Assembly (NCBI GenBank): GCA_029212745.1
Contig: JARGOL010000006.1
Location: forward strand, 150,582-214,581
DNA: 64,000 bases
Direction: 5' to 3'
Origin: Alcanivoracaceae bacterium
Lineage (GTDB): Bacteria; Pseudomonadota; Gammaproteobacteria; Pseudomonadales; Alcanivoracaceae
Shown: positions 8,681 through 19,143 of the stretch, piece after piece
Layout: each line of letters starts with the position of its first letter
How positions within the stretch are numbered: position 1 is the first letter of the stretch
Notes under the pieces: model-generated
The model's input: the letters and a program-made list of their open reading frames with translations, nothing else
What the model was told of the DNA's origin: nothing
Database searches by the model: none
Position numbers and translations under genes: made by a program

Positions 8681-9704
8681 GGGCACCTCCGGTGACCAGT
8701 GCTTCAAAGGCCGGGGAACGGACTTCCTGGAAGCCACCGCCCTCCCGTACGACAAATAATACCGCGAGGTTGCGCTCGCGGGCAAAAGCCAGCCCCTGTT
8801 CGGGGCCCAGCACCGACAGTGCCGTGGCCAGGGCGTCGGCATGGGCGCAGCGCGGATGCAACACCGTCACCGAGCCAGTGCCATGCCCCACCGGCTGGCC
8901 GGTGCGCGGGTCAATGATGTGCGGGTAGTTAACCCCGTCCACAGTGAAAAAGTTGCGATAGTCGCCGGAGGTGGCCACAGCCATGTCCACCAGCTCAAGC
9001 ACCCGCCCGGTTTCGCGGATACCGGGCACCGGCTGTTCTACAGCAATGCGCCAGGCACTGCCGTCCGGCTTGTGTCCGGCAGAGCGCAGTTCACCGCCGA
9101 TCTCCACCAGGTACGCCTGCTGGCCCCGGGCCTCGAGAAAATCCGCCAGCTTGTCGACGGCATAGCCCTTGGCCACCGAGCTGAAATCCAGGTAGACACC
9201 GCCGGGCTGCAGCACGGCCTGCTTGTCCCGATCCACCTGCACACGCTGGTAACCGACGCGCGCACGCGCGTCCTCGAGCACCTGGTCGTCCGGCCGCTGC
9301 AGGCGCATGGCCCCGGGGCCAAACCCCCAGGCATTCACCAGCGGCCCCACGGTGGGGTCATAGGCGCCCCCGGTCTGGCCAGCGAGCTCAAGCGACAACG
9401 ACAACACGGCCATGAAATCCGCCGACACCTGCTGCCACTGCCCAGCGGCCAGACGGTTATAGCGGGAGATTTCAGCATCATCCTGGTAGGTGCTCATCTG
9501 GTTGTTGATGGTCACCAGCAAGGCCATCAGGTCCTGCTGCAGTGCCGGCAAGGTGGTCCCCGCCGGCAGACCCACGGTCTTCACCGACCAGGTCGTCCCC
9601 ATGGTCTGGCCACTGAGCGTGTAGATATGCTCACGGTCCGGCTGGCACGCCACCAGCAGCAGACAGAAAAACAGGGCCAGCAGGCCCCGTTTTTCAGAAT
9701 GCAC
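8673..9704 (-). CDS. apbE: FAD:protein FMN transferase (flavin transferase ApbE)
   Basis: Periplasm-facing lipoprotein that covalently attaches FMN to threonines of NqrB and NqrC. The start is taken as GTG 9704, which gives a lipoprotein signal peptide ending in LLLVAC. The frame stays open back into nqrF (9767), but the extra residues are not family-like. ApbE landmarks include the TMGTTWSV segment, the FSSVAKGYAVDKLAD region and the GHGTGSVTV segment near the C-terminus. It lies 16 bases after nqrF and overlaps nqrM, so it is made with its targets. Confidence 0.92.
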   Translation of the reverse strand: MHSEKRGLLALFFCLLLVACQPDREHIYTLSGQTMGTTWSVKTVGLPAGTTLPALQQDLMALLVTINNQMSTYQDDAEISRYNRLAAGQWQQVSADFMAVLSLSLELAGQTGGAYDPTVGPLVNAWGFGPGAMRLQRPDDQVLEDARARVGYQRVQVDRDKQAVLQPGGVYLDFSSVAKGYAVDKLADFLEARGQQAYLVEIGGELRSAGHKPDGSAWRIAVEQPVPGIRETGRVLELVDMAVATSGDYRNFFTVDGVNYPHIIDPRTGQPVGHGTGSVTVLHPRCAHADALATALSVLGPEQGLAFARERNLAVLFVVREGGGFQEVRSPAFEALVTGGAHD

Positions 9705-9720
9705 GGCTCGGCGGGAACAA

Positions 9721-10950
9721 TCAGCCACCGAAGTCGTCCAGCATGATGTTCTCTTTCTCCACACCAAGATCTTCCAGCATCTTGATGACCGCGGCGTTCA
9801 TCATCGGCGGACCACACATGTAGAACTCGCAGTCTTCCGGCGCCGGATGGTCTTTCAGGTACTGCTCGAAGAGCACATTGTGGATAAAGCCGGTGAGGCC
9901 GTTCCAGTTGTCTTCCGGTTGCGGGTCAGACAACGCCAGGTGCCACTCGAAGTTGTCATTTTCTTCGGCCAGCTGGTCGTATTCCTCGCTGTAGAACGCC
10001 TCGCGCATGGAGCGCGCACCGTACCAGAAGCTGATCTTGCGCTTGGAATCAAGACGCTTGAGCTGGTCAAAGATATGGCTGCGCATGGGCGCCATACCGG
10101 CACCACCGCCGATGAACACCATCTCGGCGTCGGTATCCTTGGCAAAGAACTCACCGAAGGGCCCCATCACCGTGACCTTGTCACCCGGCTTCAGGTTGAA
10201 CACGAACGACGACATGATGCCCGGCGGAATGTCCGACTTGCCCGGAGGCGGTGTGGCGATCCGGATGTTGAACTTGAGAATGCCCTTCTCTTCCGGATAG
10301 TTGGCCATTGAATAGGCCCGGATTACTGTCTCGTCGTTCTTTGCCTTCAGGTCAAAGAACTTGAATCGCTCCCAGTCGCCACGGTATTCCTCGGGAATAT
10401 CGAAGTCACTGAAATTGATATCGTACGGCGGCGCTTCCAGCTGCACATAACCACCGGCGCGGAAGTTGACGTCCTCGCCCTCCGGCAATTTCAGGGTCAG
10501 CTCCTTGATGAAGGTCGCCACGTTGTCGTTGGCGATGACTTCACATTCCCACTTCTTGACGCCGAAGAACTCCTCCGGCACCTCGATCTTCATGTCCTGC
10601 TTGACGTTGACCTGGCAGGAAAGACGCCAGCCGTCGCGAATCTCGCGCTTGGTGAAGTGGCCTTCCTCGGTGGGCAGGATGTCACCACCGCCTTCCATAA
10701 CACGGCACTTGCACTGGGCACAGGAGCCACCACCGCCGCAGGCAGAAGACAGGAAAATGCCCTCACCGGCCAGGGTCTGCAGCAGCTTGCCACCAGCGGC
10801 GGCATCCATGCTTTTCTCTGGATCGTCATTGATCTCGATATGTACGTCACCGGTGCTGACCAGTCGCGATCGTGCCACCAGAATGATCGCCACCAGCGCC
10901 AGCACGATGGCGGTGAACATGAAAACGCTGAAAAGAATCTCGAAGTTCAT
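9721..10950 (-). CDS. nqrF: Na+-NQR subunit F (NADH dehydrogenase, 2Fe-2S, FAD)
   Basis: Electron-input subunit of the sodium pump: oxidises NADH through noncovalent FAD and passes electrons to a 2Fe-2S centre. An N-terminal helix (about 5-26) is followed by a ferredoxin domain with cluster ligands C71, C77, C80 and C112, then the FAD domain (RAYSMANYP) and NAD domain ([13 protein letters not shown]), ending in LDDFGG. The 409 residues match the family. It is the sixth gene of nqrABCDEF, 27 bases after nqrE. Confidence 0.98.
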   Translation of the reverse strand: MNFEILFSVFMFTAIVLALVAIILVARSRLVSTGDVHIEINDDPEKSMDAAAGGKLLQTLAGEGIFLSSACGGGGSCAQCKCRVMEGGGDILPTEEGHFTKREIRDGWRLSCQVNVKQDMKIEVPEEFFGVKKWECEVIANDNVATFIKELTLKLPEGEDVNFRAGGYVQLEAPPYDINFSDFDIPEEYRGDWERFKFFDLKAKNDETVIRAYSMANYPEEKGILKFNIRIATPPPGKSDIPPGIMSSFVFNLKPGDKVTVMGPFGEFFAKDTDAEMVFIGGGAGMAPMRSHIFDQLKRLDSKRKISFWYGARSMREAFYSEEYDQLAEENDNFEWHLALSDPQPEDNWNGLTGFIHNVLFEQYLKDHPAPEDCEFYMCGPPMMNAAVIKMLEDLGVEKENIMLDDFGG

Positions 10951-10977
10951 TTCTGCTCCGTTCTGTCGTGCTGACGA

Positions 10978-11598
10978 TTAAAGCTGTACGCCCGAGAAGG
11001 ACATGAAGCCCAGGGACATCAAGCCTACGGTGATAAAGGTGATGCCCAGACCCTTCAGGCCGTCCGGCACATCGCTGTACTTGAGCTTTTCGCGAATACC
11101 CGCCAGCAGCACGATGGCCAGCGCCCAGCCCACACCGGCACCAACACCGTAGACCAGGGATTCACCGAAATCATAGTCACGCTCGACCATGAACAGCGAC
11201 GCGCCAAGGATGGCACAGTTCACCGTGATCAACGGGAGAAAGATGCCGAGGGCGTTGTAGAGCGACGGCACATACTTGTCGAGCACCATCTCCAGGATCT
11301 GCACCATGGCTGCGATCACGCCGATGTAGCTGAGCAGCCCCAGGAAACGCAGGTCCAGTCGGGCGAGAGACTCGATACCGGTCCAGGCCAGCGCACCCTC
11401 GTCGAGCAGATAAGTGAGGATCAGGTTATTGACCGGCACGGTGATGGTCAGCACCACTACCACGGCAATACCCAGGCCGATGGCCGTCTCGATTTTCTTC
11501 GAGATGGCAATGAAGGTGCACATGCCCAGGAAGAAGGCCAGCGCCATGTTCTCGACAAACACGGCACGGACGAACAGGCTCAGATAATGTTCAAACAT
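10978..11598 (-). CDS. nqrE: Na+-NQR subunit E
   Basis: Six-helix integral membrane subunit of the Na+-translocating NADH:quinone reductase. With NqrD it forms the inverted pair that holds an intramembrane iron centre; candidate ligands C27 and C128 are present. The N-terminus [14 protein letters not shown] is characteristic. 206 residues, 11 bases downstream of nqrD. Confidence 0.97.
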   Translation of the reverse strand: MFEHYLSLFVRAVFVENMALAFFLGMCTFIAISKKIETAIGLGIAVVVVLTITVPVNNLILTYLLDEGALAWTGIESLARLDLRFLGLLSYIGVIAAMVQILEMVLDKYVPSLYNALGIFLPLITVNCAILGASLFMVERDYDFGESLVYGVGAGVGWALAIVLLAGIREKLKYSDVPDGLKGLGITFITVGLMSLGFMSFSGVQL

Positions 11599-11609
11599 GT
11601 CTCGTCCCC

Positions 11610-12281
11610 TTAAAACGCTTCACTGGTGCGCGTGTGCGCAGCCATCTTGAACTGGTCTTCTTCCACCTGCTCGGTCTTCACCGCGCGGATGCCCCAGATG
11701 ATGAAACCGATCAGGAAGAACGCACTGGGCGGCAACAGCATCAGGCCATTGGGAATGTACCAGCCACCCTCAGTCACCTTGTCGAGAATCTGCACGCCGA
11801 ACAGCGAGCCGGCGCCGAGCAGTTCCCGCAGGAAACCAAGCACCAGCAGGATGAAGCTGTAACCCAGGCCGTTACCGACACCATCGAGAAACGACGGAAT
11901 CGGCGGGCTCTTCATGGCGAATGCTTCAGCGCGTCCCATGACGATGCAGTTGGTGATGATCAGGCCCACGAACACCGACAGCTGCTTGGAGATGTCATAG
12001 GCGTATGCGCGCAGGAACTGGTCCACCACAATCACCAGCGAGGCGATAATGGTCATCTGTACGATGATTCGGATACTGCCCGGAATCTGGTTGCGGATCA
12101 GGGACACGAAGAAATTCGAAAACGCCGTTACCAGTGTCAGTGCAATACACATGGTGACCGTCGTTGTCAGATTACTGGTGACCGCCAGCGCCGAGCAGAT
12201 ACCGATGATTTGCAGGGCAATCGGGTTGTTGTCAAAGATCGGCTTGAAAAGCAGGTCTTTTGCGCCGTTTGAATCTGCCAT
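11610..12281 (-). CDS. nqrD: Na+-NQR subunit D
   Basis: Six-helix membrane subunit, partner of NqrE. Both cysteines known to bind iron in the Vibrio enzyme are present at the same positions, C29 and C112 ([13 protein letters not shown]). 223 residues; the cytosolic N-terminus begins [10 protein letters not shown]. It starts 9 bases after nqrC. Confidence 0.97.
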   Translation of the reverse strand: MADSNGAKDLLFKPIFDNNPIALQIIGICSALAVTSNLTTTVTMCIALTLVTAFSNFFVSLIRNQIPGSIRIIVQMTIIASLVIVVDQFLRAYAYDISKQLSVFVGLIITNCIVMGRAEAFAMKSPPIPSFLDGVGNGLGYSFILLVLGFLRELLGAGSLFGVQILDKVTEGGWYIPNGLMLLPPSAFFLIGFIIWGIRAVKTEQVEEDQFKMAAHTRTSEAF

Positions 12282-12290
12282 ATCGCCCCC

Positions 12291-13112
12291 TTATTGCGCT
12301 GCCAGCGCGACGGCGCTGTCAGTAGTGGTTGATTGAGCCGCCAGGTCACCCTTGCGAACACGGTCGAGGAACGGTTCGAAGCCGTTTTCACCGACCCAGA
12401 AACGCACCAGGTTATCGACACCCTTGGTGGTCAGCGTGGCGCCCGCCAGGCCATCCACCTTGTGCTCGGCATCCGGCGCAGCAGGGTCCACAGTGCCCTT
12501 GATCACGTTGATGGCGACGTCGCCCTGCTCGTCATAGAGCTTCTTGCCGGGCCACTGCGCCTTCCACTTCGGGTTGTCCACTTCCCCGCCCAGGCCGGGG
12601 GTTTCGGCATGCTCGTAGAAACCAAGACCAGCCACGGTGTTGGCATCCGGCTCCAGAGCGATGAAACCGTACAGCGTGGACCAGAGGCCATAACCGTGGA
12701 TCGGCAGGATGATCTTGCTCAGGGAGCCATCCTCGTTGCGGGCCAGATACACCTCGGCCACCTTGGCCTGGCGCTTGATACTGGCCACATCCTCGTCGAC
12801 ATCGAGGACAATGTTTTCCGCCGGATCCTTGGCCGCTTTGCGCTGGTCATAGGAATCAGGCTTTTCCACCATCTCGCCGGTCTCGATGGAGACGAAGCGG
12901 CGATCAATGGTTTCGAACGCGGCTTTCACATCCATGCCCGGCTGATACAGGCCAGCGGCCTGCAGAATGTTGATCTGGCGGTCCAGGGTCTTGTTCTTTT
13001 CCTGAACAGGACGCAGGGACACCGCCGCTGTTGCCACCACAATGGCGCACACCAGGCACACCAGAAAGGCGACGGTGATGGTGCGGGTAACGGATTCACT
13101 CTTGCCAGCCAT
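12291..13112 (-). CDS. nqrC: Na+-NQR subunit C (covalent FMN)
   Basis: One N-terminal helix (about 10-32) anchors a periplasmic FMN-binding domain. The flavinylation motif reads DGLAGATLT (220-228), so the FMN acceptor is predicted at T226. The position usually occupied by Ser or Thr in the ApbE target pattern Dxx(S/T)GA(T/S) is Ala223 here, while NqrB in the same operon keeps the Ser. The start codon overlaps the nqrB stop as TAATG, so translation is coupled. 273 residues, normal size. Confidence 0.97.
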   Translation of the reverse strand: MAGKSESVTRTITVAFLVCLVCAIVVATAAVSLRPVQEKNKTLDRQINILQAAGLYQPGMDVKAAFETIDRRFVSIETGEMVEKPDSYDQRKAAKDPAENIVLDVDEDVASIKRQAKVAEVYLARNEDGSLSKIILPIHGYGLWSTLYGFIALEPDANTVAGLGFYEHAETPGLGGEVDNPKWKAQWPGKKLYDEQGDVAINVIKGTVDPAAPDAEHKVDGLAGATLTTKGVDNLVRFWVGENGFEPFLDRVRKGDLAAQSTTTDSAVALAAQ

Positions 13113-14359
13113 TACGCCAGTCCTCCCGTGCGACGCAGGCGACGACGGATGTTCGCCCGGGTTACGAAGTAGTCAATCAGCGGCGCACACAGGTTGCCGA
13201 ACAGGATTGCCAGCATGATGCCTTCCGGGAACGCCGGGTTGATCACCCGGATAAGCACGGTCATGACACCAATCAGCGCGCCAAATACGAACTTGCCGGT
13301 GTTGGTCATGGACGCGGATACCGGGTCCGTGGCCATGAACACCATGCCGAAGGCAAAACCGCCAATGGTCAGGTGCCAGTACCAGGGCATGGCAAACATG
13401 GCATTGGTGTCAGAGCCGATCACGTTGAACAGCAGGCTCATGGCCACCATGCCGCCGAACACGCCGGCCATGATGCGCCAGGAGGCGATGCGGGTGAGCA
13501 GCAGGCCCACGGCACCGATGGCGATGGCCAGGGTGGAGGTTTCACCGATACAGCCCTGGATACCGCCCAGTGCGGTCTGCATCCAGGTCAGGTCAACGCC
13601 GGCAGAGGTGCCGGCCACGCCGGTCAGGCCAGCGGCATAATCGAGCCCGCCAGCAGCGGCCATGCCCAGCGGCGTGGCGCCGGAGAAGTTGTCAGCCGCC
13701 GTCCAGATGGCGTCACCGGACATCTGCGCCGGGTAGGCGAAGTACAGGAATGCCCGGCCCACCAGCGCCGGGTTGAGGAAGTTCTTGCCGGTACCACCGA
13801 AGACTTCCTTGCCCACCACAACACCGAAGGAAATGCCAAGGAACACCTGCCACAGGGGAATGGCCGGCGGCAGAATCAGCGAGAACAGGATACCAGTGAC
13901 GAAGAAACCCTCGTTCACCTCATGGCCACGCTTCCAGGCAAACAGCCCTTCCCAGATGAAACCGCCGATGTAGACGGTCAGCACGATAGGTACGTAATAG
14001 ACAGCGCCATGGATGAAATTGGCGATGAAACTGGTCTGGTCAAAGCCGGTCAGGGCCGCGACGATATCGGTGCGCCAGCCGGGAATGGCCTGGAAACCGA
14101 ATTCACTGATCTGCAGGTTGGCCTGGTAGCCGGTGTTGTAGATGCCGAACAGCAGTGCCGGCCAGGCACAGAACCAGACCGTCATCATCACCCGCTTTAG
14201 ATCAATGCCGTCACGCACATGGGCGGACGCCTTGGTCACCGTGTCAGGGCTGTAAAGCATGGTGTCGAACATTTCATAGAAGGTGTAGTACTTCTCGAAC
14301 TTGCCACCTTCGTGGAAATGCGGTGCCACCTTGTCGTCAATAAAGTTTCTCAAGCCCAT
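13112..14359 (-). CDS. nqrB: Na+-NQR subunit B (Na+ channel, FMN and riboflavin)
   Basis: Largest membrane subunit, about ten helices, carrying covalent FMN and riboflavin and forming the sodium path. The covalent FMN site is DNFSGAT (223-229, acceptor T229). 415 residues, beginning MGLRNFIDDKVAPHF. It lies 2 bases after nqrA and overlaps nqrC by 1 base. Confidence 0.98.
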   Translation of the reverse strand: MGLRNFIDDKVAPHFHEGGKFEKYYTFYEMFDTMLYSPDTVTKASAHVRDGIDLKRVMMTVWFCAWPALLFGIYNTGYQANLQISEFGFQAIPGWRTDIVAALTGFDQTSFIANFIHGAVYYVPIVLTVYIGGFIWEGLFAWKRGHEVNEGFFVTGILFSLILPPAIPLWQVFLGISFGVVVGKEVFGGTGKNFLNPALVGRAFLYFAYPAQMSGDAIWTAADNFSGATPLGMAAAGGLDYAAGLTGVAGTSAGVDLTWMQTALGGIQGCIGETSTLAIAIGAVGLLLTRIASWRIMAGVFGGMVAMSLLFNVIGSDTNAMFAMPWYWHLTIGGFAFGMVFMATDPVSASMTNTGKFVFGALIGVMTVLIRVINPAFPEGIMLAILFGNLCAPLIDYFVTRANIRRRLRRTGGLA

Positions 14360-14361
14360 GG

Positions 14362-15708
14362 TCAGCCCTCCACCTCGATACGGGTCAGGTTGTCACGCAG
14401 GATCGGGCCGTACTCGTACTTGCCCACGCACACATAGGTGCACAGGGCCAGATCCTCTTCCACCAGCTCCAGCGCGCCCAGTGCCTGGGCACTGTCGGTG
14501 TCACCGACAATCAGGGAGCGCAGCAGCTGCGTGGGCAGAATGTCCAGCGGCATGACCTTCTCGTACGCACCAATGGGCACCATGGCCCGCTCGGAACCGT
14601 TGGTGTTGGTGGTCATGGCCAGCCGCTTGCCCGGCATCAGCTTGGACAGGTAGATATTCATAACCGAGTGGCGGTTAATCCCCGGTGAAATGTAGCCGAA
14701 CAGCTGGCGGTCACGGCCTTCACGCAGCACGGTTACCTGGTTGCTGTTGCGCGACAGGTAGGCCACCGGGCCACGGGCGTTGTGGCCGGCAAATACCGAG
14801 CCGGCGATGATGCGGTTGTCGCCTTCCAGCACCTGGCCGGCGGTCAGTTGCTCGAGGCTGGCACCGACGCGGGTGCGCATCAGGCGCGGTTCCCGCACCT
14901 GCGGCCCTGCCAGGGCGATGACACGTTCCAGGTTGAGCTTGCCGGTGGTGAACAGGCGGCCGATGGCAATCACGTCCTGGTAATTCACGCTCCAGACAGT
15001 CTTGCCCGGGCCCACCGGATCAAGATGGTGGATATGGGTGCCGGCGAGACCGGCCGGGTGCGGCCCGGCAAACGTCTCTTCACGCACCTGCCCTTGCTGG
15101 AACGACGGCTGGCGGCTGCCATGCTTCTTGCACACCCAGACCGGCCCATCGGTGAGACAGGTCAGCACGGCGAGACCGTCACGGAAATCCTGTTCTGCCT
15201 CGGCGATGATCACATCCGGGTCGGCAGCCAGCGGATTGGTATCCATGGCGGTGACAAAAATGGAATTGGGCGCGGAGCCGGGAGACGGCACCTTGCCGAA
15301 CGGGCGGCTACGCAGGGTGGTCCAGAGGCCGGAGTCCACCAGCTGCTGCTGCGCCGCGTCGCGGTCGATGCTGCCCAGCGCGCTACGCTCATGGCTGGCG
15401 AAGGTGACTTCCTCTTCCTGCTCGGCCACTTCGATGACCACGGACAGCAGGACACGCTTGTGGCCACGGTTCACCGCCTTGACGGTGCCACCGGCCGGGG
15501 CGGTGTACTTCACCCCTTCGGTCTTCTTGTCCGTGAACAGCAACTGGCCTTTCTTGACCGTATCGCCTTCACGCACTTCCATGGTCGGCTTCATACCCGG
15601 GTAGTCACCACCAACAATGGCAACCTCACGGATGCTGGGCCCCTCACTGATAACCTGACGCGGCTCACCCGCGATAGGAAGATCAAGTCCCCGCTTGATT
15701 TTGATCAT
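14362..15708 (-). CDS. nqrA: Na+-NQR subunit A
   Basis: Cytosolic ubiquinone-site subunit of Na+-NQR, first gene of the operon. The ATG at 15708 gives 448 residues with the typical opening [14 protein letters not shown] and a GAGAGG ribosome-binding site. The frame is open 40 codons further upstream, through the promoter, and that part does not match the family. RnfC-like barrel-sandwich motifs occur in the N-terminal third ([14 protein letters not shown]). Confidence 0.97.
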   Translation of the reverse strand: MIKIKRGLDLPIAGEPRQVISEGPSIREVAIVGGDYPGMKPTMEVREGDTVKKGQLLFTDKKTEGVKYTAPAGGTVKAVNRGHKRVLLSVVIEVAEQEEEVTFASHERSALGSIDRDAAQQQLVDSGLWTTLRSRPFGKVPSPGSAPNSIFVTAMDTNPLAADPDVIIAEAEQDFRDGLAVLTCLTDGPVWVCKKHGSRQPSFQQGQVREETFAGPHPAGLAGTHIHHLDPVGPGKTVWSVNYQDVIAIGRLFTTGKLNLERVIALAGPQVREPRLMRTRVGASLEQLTAGQVLEGDNRIIAGSVFAGHNARGPVAYLSRNSNQVTVLREGRDRQLFGYISPGINRHSVMNIYLSKLMPGKRLAMTTNTNGSERAMVPIGAYEKVMPLDILPTQLLRSLIVGDTDSAQALGALELVEEDLALCTYVCVGKYEYGPILRDNLTRIEVEG

Positions 15709-15826
15709 AGCCTCTCGCCCGTCTGCGAACTGTTCTGGAATTGCCCGACGCTGGACACACTGGCCTTCCATGACCGGCTCAGGGCAACCAGCACTGCCCT
15801 GCCCGGCCCACTGCCCGGCGCGCGAC

Positions 15827-15832
15827 ATTATA
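15827..15832 (-). promoter_or_regulatory. -10 element of the nqr operon promoter
   Basis: A consensus TATAAT on the minus strand, about 115-120 bases upstream of the nqrA ATG and downstream of the gap terminator. A matching -35 is weak, so an activator or extended contacts may be needed. The leader would be about 110 nt. Confidence 0.55.
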
Positions 15833-15937
15833 GTGGTGCGCCTGCTGGGTTGCCAGCCAACTCTCGGATTTTCGGCGTGTTTTCACGCTGTTTAACGTGC
15901 CTTTGACGCGCATCAAGAGCTGCACCACTGGCACCAC

Positions 15938-15966
15938 AAAAAAGGCCCGCATGGCAGGCCTTTTCT
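15938..15966 (-). terminator. Rho-independent terminator of gap
   Basis: Minus strand: AAAAGGCC arm, 9-base loop, GGCCTTTT arm followed by further T residues. It sits about 10 bases after the gap stop and isolates the nqr operon from gap. Confidence 0.85.
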
Positions 15967-15975
15967 GAGTACTGC

Positions 15976-17415
15976 TTATTCCCAGGGGTACCCGGGATAC
16001 TCGACGCCGGAAATCTGCTGCAGGATGCGCATGACCTGGCAGCTGTAGCCGAACTCGTTGTCGTACCAGACGTACAGCACGCAGTAGCGGCCATCCACCA
16101 GGGTCGCCTCGGCATCAATCACGGACGCGTGGCGTGAGCCGACAAAGTCGGTGGACACGGCATCCGGCGAGCTGACGTAGTCAATCTGGCGCTGCAGGGG
16201 TGAATGCAGGGACACCCAGCGCAGGTAGTCATTCAACTCGTCCAGCGAGGTTTCCTTGCCCAGCGTCAGGTTGAGGATCGCCAGGGACACGTTCGGCGTC
16301 GGCACACGGATGGAGTTGCCGGACAGCTTGCCCGCCAGCTCCGGCAGCGCCTTGGCGGCCGCCGTGGCCGCACCGGTCTCGGTGATGACCATGTTCAGCG
16401 GTGCCGCACGCCCACGACGCGGGCCCTTGTGGAAGTTATCCAGCAGGTTCTGGTCGTTGGTGTAGGAGTGCACCGTTTCCACGTGGCCGTGCTCGATGCC
16501 GAACTTGTCGTTCAGCGCCTTCAGCGGCGGCACGATGGCGTTGGTGGTGCAGCTGGCCGCCGAGATGATCTTGTCGTCGTCACTGATCAGGTCGTTGTTG
16601 ACCCCGTGAACGATGTTCTTCAGGTCACCCTTGCCCGGCGCCGTCAGGATCACCCGGTCGATGCCCGGACGGGACAGGTGCACACCCAGGCCCTCGGCAT
16701 CCCGCCACTTGCCGGTGTTGTCGATGAGGATGGCGTTGTTGAGGCCATACTCGGTGTAATCCACCTCGGACGGGTCGTTGGCGTAGATCACCTTGATGAA
16801 GTTGCCATTGGCGATCAGGGCATTATCTTCCTCGTCCACGGCGATGGTGCCATGGAACGGGCCGTGAACCGAGTCGCGGCGCATCAGGCTGGCGCGCTTT
16901 TGCAGGTCGTTCTTGCCGGATTCACGTACCACGATGGCCTTCAGGCGCAGGCCATGGCCGGAGCCGACCTTCTCGATCAGCAGGCGGGCCAGGATACGGC
17001 CGATACGACCGAAGCCGTACAGCACCACGTCGGTGGGCTCGGGCAGGTCGATCTTGTTCTCCACCGCCGATTTCAGCTCCTCGGCGACGAACTCGGCCAC
17101 GGACAGGCCGCGGTTGTCGGTCTTGAAGGCCACCGCCACCTTGCCGATGTCGATGCGGCTGGGCCCCAGGTCCAGCTTCACCACTTCCTGCAGGATCGGG
17201 AAGGTATCCACCACGGACAGCTCGGCATCCTCGATCTGCTTGACGAACCGGTGCGTCTTGAGGATCTGGATAACGGACTTGTTAACCAGGGTGCGACTGT
17301 AAACGGTAGTGGTGACGTTCTTCTCGCGATAGAGCTTGCCGATCATGGGAATCATGGCTTCAGCAATTTCTTCGCGGTTTTTCCAGCGTCCGAAGTGGTC
17401 TTCCTGCTTGTTCAC
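15976..17415 (-). CDS. gap: Glyceraldehyde-3-phosphate dehydrogenase, long (type III) form
   Basis: Oxidative phosphorylation of glyceraldehyde-3-phosphate to 1,3-bisphosphoglycerate. At 479 residues it is about 140 longer than classical GapA. An extra N-terminal region (1-125) precedes the Rossmann motif YGFGRIGR (133-140) and the catalytic segment SAASCTTNAIV with C289. This long form occurs in pseudomonads, where I recall it also lies between nqr and mfd. It is monocistronic here, with its own terminator and a GC-rich palindrome in the leader (17449-17472). Confidence 0.92.
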   Translation of the reverse strand: MNKQEDHFGRWKNREEIAEAMIPMIGKLYREKNVTTTVYSRTLVNKSVIQILKTHRFVKQIEDAELSVVDTFPILQEVVKLDLGPSRIDIGKVAVAFKTDNRGLSVAEFVAEELKSAVENKIDLPEPTDVVLYGFGRIGRILARLLIEKVGSGHGLRLKAIVVRESGKNDLQKRASLMRRDSVHGPFHGTIAVDEEDNALIANGNFIKVIYANDPSEVDYTEYGLNNAILIDNTGKWRDAEGLGVHLSRPGIDRVILTAPGKGDLKNIVHGVNNDLISDDDKIISAASCTTNAIVPPLKALNDKFGIEHGHVETVHSYTNDQNLLDNFHKGPRRGRAAPLNMVITETGAATAAAKALPELAGKLSGNSIRVPTPNVSLAILNLTLGKETSLDELNDYLRWVSLHSPLQRQIDYVSSPDAVSTDFVGSRHASVIDAEATLVDGRYCVLYVWYDNEFGYSCQVMRILQQISGVEYPGYPWE

Positions 17416-17448
17416 GGTAGGGCCTCTCGGTTTAGGGGGGGTTCGACG

Positions 17449-17472
17449 GGGCCCACCGCCGGTGGCGGGCCC
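17449..17472 (-). promoter_or_regulatory. Palindromic hairpin in the gap leader
   Basis: GGGCCC arms at both ends with an inner ACC/GGT pairing, 34-57 bases upstream of the gap ATG. It could fold in the 5' untranslated RNA or act as a weak terminator for the upstream gene, although no U-tract follows. Confidence 0.35.
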
Positions 17473-17539
17473 TCTTCGGGGCGCGAATTCTAACCGCTTG
17501 CGGCGCCGCTATCCACTGGTGAAGGGCACCATTGATCAG

Positions 17540-18133
17540 CTAGCGGAAGGCACGAGCCACCGCAGCCCGCAGGGCCGGCACCACCTGCTCGTCAAACCAG
17601 GGCCGCTGGGCCAGCCAGCGCCGGTTGCGCGGGCTCGGATGGGGCAAGGCAAACAGGCCGTCGGGATGCTCCTGCCAGGCAGCCACATTGGCGGAGACAC
17701 TGCCCTGCCACTGTGGCAGGTAGTGGCGCTGGGCATACTGGCCGATCAGCAGCGTCAGGCGGATGGCCGGCAGCTGGGCCAGCAGGGGCCGGTGCCAGGT
17801 GGCAGCACATTCCGGCCGGGGTGGCAGATCCCCTCCTCGTCCGCGCCCCGGATAACAGAAGCCCATCGGCATGATGGCGACGCGGGCCGGGTCATAGAAG
17901 GTGTCCCGGTCCATCTGCAGCCAGTCACGCAAACGCTCACCGGAGGGGTCATTCCAGGGAATGCCGGTCTCATGCACCCGGGTGCCGGGGGCCTGGCCAA
18001 TCACCAGCAGGCGGGCGCTGGGCGCCATCTGCAGCACCGGGCGTGGACCCAGTGGCAGGTGCGGCTGGCACAGCCGGCAGGCGCGCACCTCGTCCAGCAG
18101 GGCAATCCGCTCAGACACGGGGCTCCTGCTCAT
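17540..18133 (-). CDS. Uracil-DNA glycosylase superfamily protein
   Basis: 197 residues with the family 4/5-like layout: the active-site loop IGQAPGTRVH followed by GIPWNDPSG, and the C-terminal motif HPSPRN that inserts into DNA. It resembles COG1573-type proteins annotated as UDG family. The N-terminal C-x2-C (ACRLCQ) is present, but the further cysteines needed for a family-4 iron-sulfur cluster are not obvious, so a cluster is unlikely. Actual uracil excision is not proven by sequence. The start overlaps tesB by 23 bases, so the genes are coupled. Confidence 0.75.
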   Translation of the reverse strand: MSRSPVSERIALLDEVRACRLCQPHLPLGPRPVLQMAPSARLLVIGQAPGTRVHETGIPWNDPSGERLRDWLQMDRDTFYDPARVAIMPMGFCYPGRGRGGDLPPRPECAATWHRPLLAQLPAIRLTLLIGQYAQRHYLPQWQGSVSANVAAWQEHPDGLFALPHPSPRNRRWLAQRPWFDEQVVPALRAAVARAFR

Positions 18134-18986
18134 GCAGGCGCATCAGCCCCTCCTGCACCACCGACGCCACCAGCGTGCCGTCCTGGCGATAGATCAAGCC
18201 GCGATTGATGCCACGCGCGCCAGTGGCCGTGGGCGCATCAGTGGCGTACAGCAGCCATTCGTCCACCCGGAACGGGCGGTGGAACCACATGGCATGGTCC
18301 AGGCTGGCGGCCTGCACATGGGGCTGAAAGAAGTTCATGCCGTGGGGCAGCATGGCAGTGCCCATCAGGCCGAAGTCGGAGCAGAACGTCAGCAACGCCC
18401 GGTTGGTGGCTTCATCCACGTCAATCCGGTCACTGATGCGAAACCAGGCCAGCCGGGTCGGGTCCTGGGGCTCGGCCTCGAAGCTGTTGGCCGGCTTGAT
18501 CGGCCGGAACTCCACCGGCCGCTCCTGCAGGAAGGCGGCGCGGAACTTGTCCGGGATACGCTCGGCAAACTGCCGGCGAATGGCGTCATCGCTTTCCAGT
18601 GTCTCCGGCGCCGGCACGTCCGGCATGTCCGTCTGGTGCTCGACGCCCTCTTCCGGCTCCTGGTAGCTGGCCGCCAGGCTGAAAATGGCTTTACCGTGCT
18701 GGATGGCATTGACCCGCCGGGTGGTGAAGCTCTTGCCGTCACGAATGCGATCGACGTCGTAGATGATGGGCACGGAGAAGTCCCCCGGGCGCAGGAAATA
18801 GGCATGCAGCGAATGCACCGGACGGGCGTCCGGCACTGTGCGTGAGGCCGCCATCAGCGCCTGGCCGGCCACCAGGCCGCCAAATATGCTGCGCTGGCCG
18901 GTGGCCACGGTCTGGCCACGAAACAGGTTCTGCTCCAGCTGTTCCAGCTGGATGATATCCAAAAGGCCACGGACTACTTCTCTCAT
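18111..18986 (-). CDS. tesB: Acyl-CoA thioesterase II (TesB)
   Basis: Hydrolyses medium- and long-chain acyl-CoA to free fatty acid and CoA in the cytosol. It has the double-hotdog architecture: FGGLVAGQALMAA and the HAYFLRPGD segment in the first hotdog, and a DHAMWFHRPFR segment in the second. The ATG at 18986 (291 residues) has a GGGAGAG ribosome-binding site; the frame is open back to 19052, which would run into the mfd promoter region. It is divergent from mfd and translationally coupled to the UDG-like gene. Confidence 0.92.
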   Translation of the reverse strand: MREVVRGLLDIIQLEQLEQNLFRGQTVATGQRSIFGGLVAGQALMAASRTVPDARPVHSLHAYFLRPGDFSVPIIYDVDRIRDGKSFTTRRVNAIQHGKAIFSLAASYQEPEEGVEHQTDMPDVPAPETLESDDAIRRQFAERIPDKFRAAFLQERPVEFRPIKPANSFEAEPQDPTRLAWFRISDRIDVDEATNRALLTFCSDFGLMGTAMLPHGMNFFQPHVQAASLDHAMWFHRPFRVDEWLLYATDAPTATGARGINRGLIYRQDGTLVASVVQEGLMRLHEQEPRV

Positions 18987-19143
18987 GACGCTCTCCCGGG
19001 CAAATGACAAGGGCCGCCATGATAGCGGCTGGCGCCAGTGAATGCGTGCCATTAATCAGGCCGCCAATGATGCCTTCGCGGGTGTTACCGGCCGCTGCTT
19101 TGGCTACAATACGCCGCCTTCGCTTCCCAGCCACGGATTCCGG

